NCBI GenBank assembly: GCA_022340305.1
Contig: JAJDOF010000015.1
Span: 1 to 32,607, forward strand
DNA: 32,607 nt
Direction: 5' to 3'
From: Gammaproteobacteria bacterium
GTDB lineage: Bacteria > Pseudomonadota > Gammaproteobacteria > GCA-001735895
The first letter of the stretch is position 1; each line of letters starts with the position of its first letter. Both the position numbers and the translations under genes were made by a program. Below the pieces are notes generated by a model. That model had not been told where the DNA came from. It worked only from the letters and a program-made list of their open reading frames with translations, and did not search any database. Shown one piece after another: positions 7,489 through 17,416 of the stretch.

Positions 7489-9162
7489 TTAGAATTTTTG
7501 CTGGATTTCCCGGGCGACTCGTTCTGCCGACAGGATCGCGCCGTTCATGTAGGACCAGTACTCCTCGTCGTAGGCCTCGCCGGCAAAAAAGATATTACCC
7601 TCGGTTTCCCACTGCGCGCCCCACCAGCTGGTCATGGTTCCGACCGACGGGGAGGTGAATGCGCTGCGCGCGAGGGGATCGTCGAGCCAGTTGGACACCA
7701 GCGCCTTGCCGGTATATTTAGCGCTAATACCGGGCCAGATGTTCTCGGCCTGAAGCAGGAAACGTTCTGCATCCTTCTTATGCGCTTGTCCATGCAAGTT
7801 TTTGCTTTGCAGGTGCCGCGCTTCGTAACCGCCGTTGTAGTCAACCATGACGCCGAGCGGCGACGGGTTGCCCGGTTCGCCCTCCCAGGTGGAGATGAAC
7901 TTGTCCGGGTCGGAATAGGCGCGCGCCGCCTGGTGCACCGGAACACCACTGATAACCTGCGTCATATCCCAGTGGCGGTCGGTGAATTCGAGCATGATCT
8001 TGCCGTTGTCGGAGACGTTGCTATCCGACAGGAAGGCATCCTGCTTTTGCGGTGAAAACCCGTTCCAGATATCGGGAGCGATATAATCGAGCTCCTTGAT
8101 CAGGTTCATCGGTAGCGACAATACCAGCACGTCGCAGTTGACGATCGACGCATCGGCAAAATGCAGCGTGTAGGGACCGCCATAGGCGCCGTGGATCTGA
8201 GTGAGTTTCTTGTCCGGGATGACCGAGCCCGCAGGGAGCTGTGCCGCCATGGTCAGTGGAATCAGGTCGTTACCGCCGACCACGTGGAGGCGCTCGTCGG
8301 TACCGGCCAGCGGCAGGCCGCCCGAGTTGTGGGTGTTCCACGCCAGCAGGTAAATCAGGTTGAGCGCCGAGTTACCCTCGGTAATTCCGTACTCGGCGAC
8401 GAGGTCGGTCAGCAATAACTTGTGCACCCAGTGGCTGCGGGAGTAACCGAGGTCGAGCTCCATCCAGTCAATTGCGTCCTTCCAGTCGTATTCGTAGTGC
8501 TTGGCGTTATACGCATTGTAGAATGGCTGCCACGGTGCCTCCTGTTGTGCCCGTTTCATGGTTTCGTACAGCCCTCCTGCCCACTCGTCCATCAGGTCGG
8601 ATTCGCTGTAAAGCTGGTCATTGATCAGGTAGGTTTCCTCTTCGCCGACGCTGAGCTTGTTGGCATCTTCGAGTTTCAGGCCCAGTTGATGTGCAAGGTT
8701 ACGAATCGCGGTGTGCTCGGTCGAAATGAATTCCCCACCGTATTCAACGACGCGGTTATCGTTGAAAAAGGTCCGGTCGGAATACATGCGCCCGCCGACG
8801 CGGTCGTTTGCCTCGTAAACCGTCGAACTGATGCCGTATTGCATCAATCGATGTGCGGTACGCAGTCCGCCGGAACCGCCGCCGACGATCGCGATCGAGG
8901 GTTGGCTGCCACCTCCGCCGGCAGCAGCAAGTGCCCCCGGGGTGACGGCCATCATGCCTGCGCCGAGCCCGAGTCCGCCGGCGGCCCTGAGGAAATCGCG
9001 GCGCTGGCTTGCGAGCTCACGTTCCTGCTGCAACTTCTTTCTGAGTTCGCGATCCCGTTCCATCAGCTCCTTAACCGGAATACCGGTATCGTCTGAAATT
9101 GAACTGGCGCGGTGAATTCTGCGCAGCATGGCGGTGATCGAGGAGTAGTTCATGTGTTTCAT
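7489..9162 (-). CDS. Tat-exported flavin monoamine oxidase family protein
   Basis: The 557-residue protein has a Tat-type motif SQRRDFLRA with the arginine pair at 54-55, a hydrophobic alanine/glycine-rich stretch and an ALAA site near 77-80, so a periplasmic location is likely. The FAD Rossmann motif VGGGSGG (93-99) and a later YEANDRVGGRM segment are typical of the amine oxidase superfamily. The C-terminal FFAGEAYDEEYWSYMNGA matches the second FAD-contact region. It probably oxidises an amine or amino acid to aldehyde or keto acid, ammonia and H2O2. The substrate is unknown. The start has GGAG eight bases upstream (9171-9174). The n-region before the twin arginines is unusually long, charged and coiled-coil-like. 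It is divergent from the sensor kinase gene. Confidence 0.88.
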   Translation of the reverse strand: MKHMNYSSITAMLRRIHRASSISDDTGIPVKELMERDRELRKKLQQERELASQRRDFLRAAGGLGLGAGMMAVTPGALAAAGGGGSQPSIAIVGGGSGGLRTAHRLMQYGISSTVYEANDRVGGRMYSDRTFFNDNRVVEYGGEFISTEHTAIRNLAHQLGLKLEDANKLSVGEEETYLINDQLYSESDLMDEWAGGLYETMKRAQQEAPWQPFYNAYNAKHYEYDWKDAIDWMELDLGYSRSHWVHKLLLTDLVAEYGITEGNSALNLIYLLAWNTHNSGGLPLAGTDERLHVVGGNDLIPLTMAAQLPAGSVIPDKKLTQIHGAYGGPYTLHFADASIVNCDVLVLSLPMNLIKELDYIAPDIWNGFSPQKQDAFLSDSNVSDNGKIMLEFTDRHWDMTQVISGVPVHQAARAYSDPDKFISTWEGEPGNPSPLGVMVDYNGGYEARHLQSKNLHGQAHKKDAERFLLQAENIWPGISAKYTGKALVSNWLDDPLARSAFTSPSVGTMTSWWGAQWETEGNIFFAGEAYDEEYWSYMNGAILSAERVAREIQQKF

Positions 9163-9290
9163 TGTGTTTTCTCCGGTGGTTATTATCGGTTGTCCCGGCG
9201 CGGTAAACAGGGGACTGCCGCAAAGTGCGGCACTTCAATTGAGGGGTGAACAGAAAGACCGTTTGCATGGGAATTCTGCTTAATTCCTGC

Positions 9291-9302
9291 CTATACTTAT
9301 AG
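9291..9302 (+). promoter_or_regulatory. Possible sigma-S-like -10 element for the hybrid kinase
   Basis: TATACT (9292-9297), preceded by C and by TG two bases further up (TGCCTATACTTAT), closely matches the sigma-S preferred -10 (CTATACTTAA). No good -35 is present at normal spacing, which fits sigma S better than sigma 70. Transcription would start near 9304, about 24 bases before the TTG start. The segment CTATACTTATAG is also an inverted repeat. Inference only. Confidence 0.35.
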
Positions 9303-9327
9303 TTGTGAAATCGCAGAAATCTATGAA

Positions 9328-12300
9328 TTGACTACCAAATCACAGCCCTTCGAGGACTCGCAACCCTCCGGTCTGCAACAACTGCGTGCCGAAAATACAG
9401 CGTTGCAAGCAGAGCTGGACAGGCTGCGGGAATTGATGGATTTTCAGCAATATCGACGCCATGAGTTTGCCAAAATGCTCAAGGTGGGATTCTGGGAATA
9501 TGACGAAATAGCGCGTAAGCCGATCCGCTATTCGCCCGAGATAGCGAATGTGCTGGGTGTCGATGACGCTCGGCTAGAAGAATTATTCCTTACCGCGAAT
9601 GCCTTCAGGGGCATAGTGCATCCCGATGACGTACAGCTCTACGACGATAACCTAAGCTCGCGTTCCCATTTGAGCGGTAGCGCACCGTATGTATTCGAAT
9701 ACCGTGTTCTCGCCTCGCGGCGCGAAACCCGCTACATCCGCGAATACGAGCAGGGCGTGTTCGATGCAGATGGTAACCTGGTGTCGAGTTTCGGCCTGGT
9801 ACAGAATATCACTGCAGAGCGCACCGCTGTAAATGCGCTCAAGGAAAGCGAGGAACGCTATCATTCACTGTTCGAGCAGATGCCGCTCGGCGTGCAGGAA
9901 GAGGATTACAGCGAAGTCAAGAAGGTTGTCGACAAACTGCTGTTTCAAGGCGTGGAAGATATCGAGACCTACTTTCGCGATGATCCCCGTGCTTTACTTG
10001 AGCTGGTCAAGCAAACCAGGATCACCCATGTCAATGAAGCCCTCCTGCGCATGCATAGCGCGGATGATCGTGAGCAGTTTTTTGCCATCGAGGCGGATGT
10101 TGATGACTGGTGGGATATGCAGTGGGTCGAGTATTACGCAGCAGAAATCGCGGCGCTGGCTGGCGATAGAAAAATATACGAGGCGGAACGGGTCGATTCG
10201 CAGGTCGACGGCAGTTACATTGAAACGCGATCCATTGTATCCCTGGTCAGCGGTTGCGAAGACACCTGGGAACGGGTGATCACCATCCATGAAGACATTT
10301 CCCTGCGTAAGCGGGCGGAAGCATCGCTGATCGAGGCCAAGAACCACGCTGAACTCGCAAACCAGGCCAAGTCCGACTTCCTGTCGAGCATGAGTCACGA
10401 ATTGCGCACCCCGTTAAATGCGATTCTCGGGTTTTCGCAATTGTTCTACTACGATCGCGACCTCGACGAACAGCATCTTGCCAACGCGCGCGAAATTAAT
10501 CGCGCCGGTAAGCACCTGATGTCGCTGATCGACCAGATACTCGACCTGTCACGAATCGAGGCAGGCGAGATTGAACTCTCGCTGGAACCGTTATCGCTGC
10601 AAAGCATTTTGAGTGACAGCGTCACCTGGATAACTCCACTGGCCCGGAAGCGTGACATCGGCATTGATTTTGATGCGTCCCAGTTTACCAGTCTGAACGT
10701 GGTGGCGGACTCGATCCGGCTCAAGCAGGTTTTTCTTAACCTGCTCGCCAATGCGGTGAAATACAACCAGGATGGCGGCCGAGTGTCCGTCATTATCGAT
10801 TCCTCGAATGAGGCTTCGATTCGGATTGGCGTGCGCGACACCGGTATCGGTATTTCAGCTGAAAAATTGAAGGAAATGTTTCAGCCATTCAATCGACTGG
10901 GTGCGGAATTCAGCGGCATCGAGGGTACTGGTATCGGTCTGGTAATATCGCGCCAGTTGGTTAGCCTGATGAAAGGCGAACTCGAGATAGAAAGCGAAGT
11001 CGGCGTTGGCAGTACCTTCTGGGTCAGTTTGCAACAGGCGCCCGCGCTCAAGTCCGTGGACTCGGCGTCTGCAGCTAATCAATCGATCGCCGGAAAATCG
11101 CTCGGCCACATCAAGGCGTCCCGCATCCTGGTGGCTGAAGACAATTTGATTAACCAGGAGTTAATGACGGCACAATTATCCCTGCTTGGCTATCAGGCAG
11201 ACTACGCCGACAACGGTGCGCTGGCGTTGGAATGCTGGCAACGGGGCGGCTACGATCTACTACTGACCGATATTCGCATGCCCGAGATGAACGGTTACGA
11301 ACTGGTACGCAAGATCAGGATGCTGGAGCAGGACAGCGGCGGCCGCGCACCGCTAATTGCAATCACCGCAAATGCCCTCGAGCACGATGTGAAAAAGTGC
11401 TATGCCGTCGGTGTCGACGACGTGATTGCAAAGCCGGTGGACCTGGACGTACTGCGTAGCGCGCTAGACAAATGGACGCCTGTCGATAGAGTACAAACCG
11501 CGCCAAAGGCGGTTGTGGGGAATTTTGCTCTGAGCACAGATGATTCGATTGATTTCGATGTGCTGAACCAGGCAACGGGCAATAATCCTGGCCTGCATCG
11601 AAGTTTGCTCGAGTCATTCAGGGAAGCATTGGCCGATGAAATCGACAATATTCAGCAGGCCTTTGCCTGGAAAAACGGTGAACAGATCGCCGAGTATGCT
11701 CACAAACTCAAATCTTCGTCGCGTAGCCTGGGGATTACCGGCCTGGCGCAATCCTGCGAACAAATCGAAACCGCGGCAAGGTCAAATGCCTGGGATGAAC
11801 TCGAAAAACGGATGCCGGGATTTCTGCGGTTGTCCGCTGCAGCGACCGAATCCATCAACGCGTTTACCGGTGAAGGGACAAAGCCGGGCAGTCAAGCTGC
11901 CGACGACCCTGTATTGCAGTTTGGCCTCCCCAATGAAGAAGACGATATCACCCAGTTCAGTATCAGGGTGCTATTGGTGGATGACGACTACATCATGCAC
12001 CGGGTTACCACGGTGATGCTCAATGACCTCGGTTTTTCCAAGGTTATGAACGCGATGTCCGGACCGGCTGCCCTCGAGATCCTGCAGGCCCGGATAGACT
12101 ACGTCGACGTTATAATCTGCGACTTGAACATGCCGGAAATGGACGGTGTCAAATTTATTCGGCACCTGGCCAATCTCAAATTCCCGGGTTCACTGATTTT
12201 AACCAGCGGTGAGGATTTGCGCATATTGAGAACGGTAGAAAAACTGGCCAACGAGCACGAATTGCATGTGCTCGGAATACTCCAAAAACCGGCTACGCCG

Positions 12301-13158
12301 GCAAAACTGGGCGAGCTGCTCGATTCGCTCGACCAGGTGCAGCAGGAAGGTACGATCATGATGGCGGACAACGTCACTCTGCCGGAGCTGGAAAATGCCA
12401 TCAACAACGGCGAGCTGGATACCTTCTTCCAACCCAAAATCGATATTGTGTCGGGACGGGTTGTCGGTGTCGAAGCACTTGCGCGTTGGCACCATCCGAT
12501 GAAGGGATTGATCAGGCCCGATGCTTTTATTTCGATGGCTGAAGAGCACGGTATCATTAGCAGTTTGACCGATGCGGTGTGTCGCAAGGCGATGGATTAC
12601 GCTGGACAACTAAATGCGATGGGCCATGATCTCAACGTGGCTATCAACCTGTCGGTAGATTCGTTGGACGACCTGGAATGGCCGGAAAAGATTAGCGCTA
12701 TCCTGCAAGAGTACGGTCTCGAGGCAGGCAACATCTCCTTCGAAATCACCGAAAGCCGCTTGATGGAACACGTTTCGGTAGCCCTCGATATCCTGAGCCG
12801 GCTATCGCTCAAGCGATTCAACCTGTCGATCGATGATTTCGGGACTGGCTATTCCTCGATGGAACAGTTGCAGCGTATTCCTTTTTCCGAGTTCAAAATT
12901 GACCGCGCTTTCGTACACGGTGCTGCGCGTGAGGCTTCTGCCCTTGCTATCCTGGAATCCAGCGTGTTGCTTGCTAAAAAGCTCCATATGAAGGTGGTCG
13001 CGGAGGGTGTCGAAGATCAGCAGGACTGGGACGTGGCAGCGCGTGCCGGTTGCGATCAGATACAGGGTTATTTTGTCTCTCGACCCTTGTCCTTTCCGCA
13101 GTTGTTGAAGTGGTTGGACGACCCGCAAAATCAAAAAAAATTTATTCCCGACGCTTGA
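9328..13158 (+). CDS. PAS sensor hybrid histidine kinase with REC-HPt-REC and EAL phosphodiesterase
   Basis: The protein has 1276 residues and no membrane segment. In order: an N-terminal coil (about 13-40); PAS-like sensor regions (about 50-165 and 172-325); HisKA with H357 in SMSHELRTP; HATPase with N471/N475, DTGIGIS (504-510) and GTGIGL; REC1 with E604/D605, D648 and K702; HPt with H792 in AHKLKSSSR; REC2 with D885/D886, D932 and K987; and EAL (about 1015-1265). EAL active-site residues are intact: EALAR (1049), N1107, E1139, DDFGTG (1169-1174), K1190 and E1226. Phosphate could pass H357-D648-H792-D932 in one chain and control c-di-GMP hydrolysis. The REC2-EAL end resembles RocR/PvrR-type proteins. 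The start is TTG 9328; no ATG or GTG start is in frame nearby. Confidence 0.92.
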   Translation: MTTKSQPFEDSQPSGLQQLRAENTALQAELDRLRELMDFQQYRRHEFAKMLKVGFWEYDEIARKPIRYSPEIANVLGVDDARLEELFLTANAFRGIVHPDDVQLYDDNLSSRSHLSGSAPYVFEYRVLASRRETRYIREYEQGVFDADGNLVSSFGLVQNITAERTAVNALKESEERYHSLFEQMPLGVQEEDYSEVKKVVDKLLFQGVEDIETYFRDDPRALLELVKQTRITHVNEALLRMHSADDREQFFAIEADVDDWWDMQWVEYYAAEIAALAGDRKIYEAERVDSQVDGSYIETRSIVSLVSGCEDTWERVITIHEDISLRKRAEASLIEAKNHAELANQAKSDFLSSMSHELRTPLNAILGFSQLFYYDRDLDEQHLANAREINRAGKHLMSLIDQILDLSRIEAGEIELSLEPLSLQSILSDSVTWITPLARKRDIGIDFDASQFTSLNVVADSIRLKQVFLNLLANAVKYNQDGGRVSVIIDSSNEASIRIGVRDTGIGISAEKLKEMFQPFNRLGAEFSGIEGTGIGLVISRQLVSLMKGELEIESEVGVGSTFWVSLQQAPALKSVDSASAANQSIAGKSLGHIKASRILVAEDNLINQELMTAQLSLLGYQADYADNGALALECWQRGGYDLLLTDIRMPEMNGYELVRKIRMLEQDSGGRAPLIAITANALEHDVKKCYAVGVDDVIAKPVDLDVLRSALDKWTPVDRVQTAPKAVVGNFALSTDDSIDFDVLNQATGNNPGLHRSLLESFREALADEIDNIQQAFAWKNGEQIAEYAHKLKSSSRSLGITGLAQSCEQIETAARSNAWDELEKRMPGFLRLSAAATESINAFTGEGTKPGSQAADDPVLQFGLPNEEDDITQFSIRVLLVDDDYIMHRVTTVMLNDLGFSKVMNAMSGPAALEILQARIDYVDVIICDLNMPEMDGVKFIRHLANLKFPGSLILTSGEDLRILRTVEKLANEHELHVLGILQKPATPAKLGELLDSLDQVQQEGTIMMADNVTLPELENAINNGELDTFFQPKIDIVSGRVVGVEALARWHHPMKGLIRPDAFISMAEEHGIISSLTDAVCRKAMDYAGQLNAMGHDLNVAINLSVDSLDDLEWPEKISAILQEYGLEAGNISFEITESRLMEHVSVALDILSRLSLKRFNLSIDDFGTGYSSMEQLQRIPFSEFKIDRAFVHGAAREASALAILESSVLLAKKLHMKVVAEGVEDQQDWDVAARAGCDQIQGYFVSRPLSFPQLLKWLDDPQNQKKFIPDA

Positions 13159-13182
13159 AATCCCGCCAGCAATTCCCACTTA
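13154..13182 (+). promoter_or_regulatory. Sigma-32-like heat-shock promoter
   Basis: CTTGAA (13154-13159), an exact -35 for sigma 32, is followed after 14 bases by TCCCACTTA (13174-13182), which matches 7 of 9 positions of the -10 consensus CCCCATTTA. The -35 overlaps the stop codon of the upstream kinase gene. A start near 13190 would give a leader of roughly 65 bases before the small heat-shock gene. Confidence 0.7.
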
Positions 13183-13199
13183 TGCATTGTGATCGGCAC

Positions 13200-13256
13200 G
13201 TCTCTTCGAGAGCGCCGGCGCTTACATTAATTGCTTCTATTGGAGAATTTGTTATG
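13200..13256 (+). promoter_or_regulatory. ROSE-like RNA thermometer in the small heat-shock gene leader
   Basis: The last hairpin of the leader pairs AATT-G-CTTC (13229-13237) with GGAG-AATT (13242-13249) around the loop TATT, leaving one unpaired G (13233) and burying the Shine-Dalgarno GGAG. The left arm holds TTGCT, the U(U/C)GCU anti-SD hallmark of ROSE elements, whose bulged G is also typical. Two small hairpins lie upstream (CTCT/AGAG at 13202-13212; AGCGC/GCGCT just after). Heating should melt the hairpin and allow translation. The assignment comes from pattern and context; no folding program was run. Confidence 0.68.
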
Positions 13257-13721
13257 ACTACTATCGATTTATCCCCCTTATACCGTAACAGCGTTGGTTT
13301 TGACCGTATGGCCTCCCTGCTCGATAACGCTTTGCGCAGCCAGAAAGCCGGTGTCGGCTTCCCGCCCTACGATATCGAGACAACCGGGGAAGATCGCTAC
13401 GCGATTACGCTGGCGGTTGCCGGATTCGAGGATAGCGAACTGGAAATCCAGGTTGAAAATGGGGTGCTCTGCGTGAGTGGCAAGAAAGCGGATGAGGTTG
13501 AAGAGAAATCTTACCTGTACCGCGGAATTGCTAATCGCAGCTTCGAACGCAAGTTTAATCTCGCCGACCACGTCGAAGTTCAGGGAGCCGATTTGAAAAA
13601 CGGGCTGCTGACGGTCAACCTGATCAAGGAAATACCCGAGGCGATGAAGCCGCGGACGATTGCTATCAATCCCGCCGGCGCGACCCTCGAACACAAGGAG
13701 AAATCCGAAAAAGCCGCCTAG
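13254..13721 (+). CDS. ibpA: Small heat-shock protein, IbpA/Hsp20 type
   Basis: The 155-residue cytoplasmic ATP-independent holdase binds unfolding proteins and hands them to DnaK/ClpB. The N-terminus (DLSPLYRNSVGFDRM) and the alpha-crystallin domain (PPYDIE, LAVAGF, ELEIQVENG, YLYRGIANRSFERKF, NGLLTVNL) match IbpA/IbpB of gammaproteobacteria nearly segment by segment; the C-terminal IAIN stands where IbpA has its I-x-I anchor. The start ATG 13254 has GGAG (13242-13245) eight bases upstream. An open frame runs further up into the kinase gene, but only 13254 has both a ribosome site and family similarity at residue 1. Regulation is visible: a sigma-32-like promoter, a ROSE-like leader and a strong terminator make it a self-contained unit. 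Confidence 0.93.
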   Translation: MTTIDLSPLYRNSVGFDRMASLLDNALRSQKAGVGFPPYDIETTGEDRYAITLAVAGFEDSELEIQVENGVLCVSGKKADEVEEKSYLYRGIANRSFERKFNLADHVEVQGADLKNGLLTVNLIKEIPEAMKPRTIAINPAGATLEHKEKSEKAA

Positions 13722-13745
13722 GCAATAACGCATGAGGTGACTCCG

Positions 13746-13778
13746 ACCGGGGCCGATTGAACGGCCCCGGTTTTTTTT
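13746..13778 (+). terminator. Rho-independent terminator of the small heat-shock gene
   Basis: A 10-bp stem (13746-13755 with 13762-13771, core CCGGGGCC/GGCCCCGG) with a six-base loop runs directly into eight T residues (13771-13778). It starts 25 bases after the stop codon. It is a textbook intrinsic terminator and the strongest in the window. Confidence 0.95.
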
Positions 13779-13915
13779 GCCCGATCAGCGGCTCAATCGT
13801 GACCTTATCACCTGGCGGGTTTTATGCAGCGTCATTATCGATAGGCAGCGCGAATCGCGGTGACCCCTGTGGTTAGTGCATTGAGCGCTACCGGGCAAGT
13901 GGTCGAGGCCTGATC

Positions 13916-14569
13916 TTATGGTTCGCCGTGGTCGATAACCAGGTGATGGGTGAATCCCTGTGCGATCAGGTAGCGCCAGGCGCCGATAATTTCCGCAGGC
14001 AGGGTATGCGGAGCCTGGTAGCCGAGCGCGGGATAGCGCTGAATGCGATCGATATCGCCGACCATTTCGTCGATCACCCCCAGCACGCCAACGACATTGG
14101 AAACCTCGTCGGGAAAGATTATCTCCGGCGCCGAAAAATAAGCCTCGATTCCCGGCCAGTAGCGTTCGACCGTCAGCTTTACGCGCAGCAGCGAGTAAGG
14201 TTTTGATATGAAAGTTACGCTGGAGGCATTCGCTAACAGTTGTCTGGAGAAGGATATATTTTCACCGAAATTAGTCGCCCCGGATTCGACGATAATTTGT
14301 TGCGCGGCAATGCCGTTGGAGCGCGCCCGCCGATAATAAATTTCGGCCTCGGGTTCAGACCAGATGTGACGGGTCCAGTTGCCCGTGTTACCGCTGAGCA
14401 ACAAGGTGTCGGCATAGCCCGAATGCATGAGCTCACAAGCATGATCGCAGGTACGCAGGTCGTAGGAACAGCAGAGCACGATCGCGTCGCACCGGGCGCG
14501 ACTGTTCAACGCCGCCAGGTAGTTCCAGATTTCAGCGGCGCGCTTGATGGTCAGGGTATCGGAGGTCAT
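13916..14569 (-). CDS. YdcF/DUF218 (SanA-ElyC-like) family protein
   Basis: The protein has 217 residues. The pattern DAIVLCCSYDLRTCDHA, then LLLSGNTGNWT and VESGATNFGENISFS, is that of the YdcF branch of the DUF218 family, a Rossmann-like fold. The family is linked to nucleotide or envelope-related functions, but the biochemical role of YdcF is not established. There is no membrane helix, unlike SanA and ElyC. The start ATG 14569 is chosen because the further open frame to 14725 runs into the antisense of the tRNA-Leu gene and has no family similarity. The gene lies just downstream of that tRNA on the same strand, so read-through transcription from the tRNA promoter is possible. Confidence 0.8.
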   Translation of the reverse strand: MTSDTLTIKRAAEIWNYLAALNSRARCDAIVLCCSYDLRTCDHACELMHSGYADTLLLSGNTGNWTRHIWSEPEAEIYYRRARSNGIAAQQIIVESGATNFGENISFSRQLLANASSVTFISKPYSLLRVKLTVERYWPGIEAYFSAPEIIFPDEVSNVVGVLGVIDEMVGDIDRIQRYPALGYQAPHTLPAEIIGAWRYLIAQGFTHHLVIDHGEP

Positions 14570-14644
14570 ACGCGGGCAGTATATCGGTAAACGGAAGTAT
14601 TGCGTGCAGATCGGTCGCGAACGTCGGGCGCGAACGCGCCAGGT

Positions 14645-14731
14645 TGGTAGCGGGAGGGGGACTTGAACCCCCACTCTGTTGCCAGAACTGGATTTTGAAT
14701 CCAGCGTGTCTACCAATTCCACCATCCCGCC
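14645..14731 (-). tRNA. tRNA-Leu (anticodon CAA)
   Basis: The 87-base gene folds as a class II tRNA on the minus strand. The acceptor stem is GGCGGGA with TCCCGCT (a G1-U72 wobble, as in E. coli leucine tRNA TAA). The D-arm contains AATTGGTAGA. The anticodon arm is CTGGA-TTCAAAA-TCCAG, giving CAA, which reads UUG. A long variable arm (TCTG/CAGA) is followed by the T-arm GGGGG-TTCAAGT-CCCCC. The CCA end is encoded (14645-14647). Confidence 0.96.
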
Positions 14732-14754
14732 AGCGAGCGCGCATTCTAATTCAA

Positions 14755-14760
14755 ATTATA
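14755..14760 (-). promoter_or_regulatory. Probable -10 box of the tRNA-Leu promoter
   Basis: A perfect TATAAT on the minus strand ends 23 bases before the mature tRNA 5' end, a normal distance for a tRNA promoter with a short 5' leader. No good -35 hexamer is present at 16-18 bases, so strength is uncertain. Confidence 0.5.
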
Positions 14761-14829
14761 TCCAAGTGGTAGCCCAGACGGTATCATACGCCGTTTTTCA
14801 ATCCGGCCCTGCTTAGGCAACTTACCTCC

Positions 14830-16970
<2,141 letters not shown>

Positions 16971-16992
16971 ACCCGAAACTGCCGTTTCCGTC

Positions 16993-17021
16993 TTGTCGTC
17001 AGCGCGTCCGGGTGCCATAAT
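16993..17021 (+). promoter_or_regulatory. Sigma-70-type promoter for yajC-secD-secF
   Basis: TTGTCG (16993-16998, 4 of 6 to TTGACA) and CATAAT (17016-17021, 5 of 6 to TATAAT) are separated by exactly 17 bases. They lie between the tgt stop and yajC, so the Sec genes could be transcribed independently of queA-tgt, with a leader of about 57 bases. Confidence 0.6.
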
Positions 17022-17037
17022 ACGCGCCGCTTGAGGG

Positions 17038-17055
17038 CAGGGGCCGCGGCCCCTG
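17038..17055 (+). repeat. 18-bp perfect palindrome in the yajC leader
   Basis: CAGGGGCCGCGGCCCCTG is self-complementary over all 18 bases and could form a GC-rich hairpin in RNA. No T tract follows, so it is not a standard intrinsic terminator. It lies 30 bases before the yajC start and downstream of the predicted promoter, so it would be in the 5' leader. Confidence 0.7.
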
Positions 17056-17084
17056 AAGAATCGTAAACCAAAGGTTGATCGCAC

Positions 17085-17411
17085 ATGAGTTTTTTTATAA
17101 GTGATGCTTACGCGCAAGATGCGTCAGGCCAGGCCGGCACGCTGGAACTGATTTTGCCGCTGTTGTTGATGTTCGCCATCTTCTATTTTCTGCTGATTCG
17201 TCCACAGCAGAAAAAAGCCAAGGAACACAAAGGGATGGTGGAAGCGCTGAACAAGGGTGATGAAATTGTGACCACCGGCGGTCTGCTCGCCAAGATCACC
17301 GATGTTGACGACAATTTTCTAACCTGCAAAATATCTGCCAACGTCGAAGTCAAGATTCAGCGCTTTGCAGTCACCTCGGTATTGCCCAAGGGCACTATCA
17401 AGAACCTCTAG
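17085..17411 (+). CDS. yajC: Sec translocon accessory subunit YajC
   Basis: The 108-residue inner-membrane protein has a short N-terminal segment (FISDAYAQDASGQ), one transmembrane helix (LELILPLLLMFAIFYFLLI, about 20-40) and the family signature RPQQKKAKEHKGMVEAL, then GDEIVTTGGL. YajC associates with SecD and SecF and with the SecYEG holotranslocon. Length is typical (about 110). An AAAGG sequence precedes the ATG at 17085. It is the first gene of the yajC-secD-secF operon and ends 5 bases before secD. Confidence 0.97.
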   Translation: MSFFISDAYAQDASGQAGTLELILPLLLMFAIFYFLLIRPQQKKAKEHKGMVEALNKGDEIVTTGGLLAKITDVDDNFLTCKISANVEVKIQRFAVTSVLPKGTIKNL

Positions 17412-17416
17412 ACGCT

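Noticed and set aside
14570..14725. N-terminal extension of the YdcF frame
   Set aside because: It reads through the antisense of tRNA-Leu, and residues before ATG 14569 have no family similarity.
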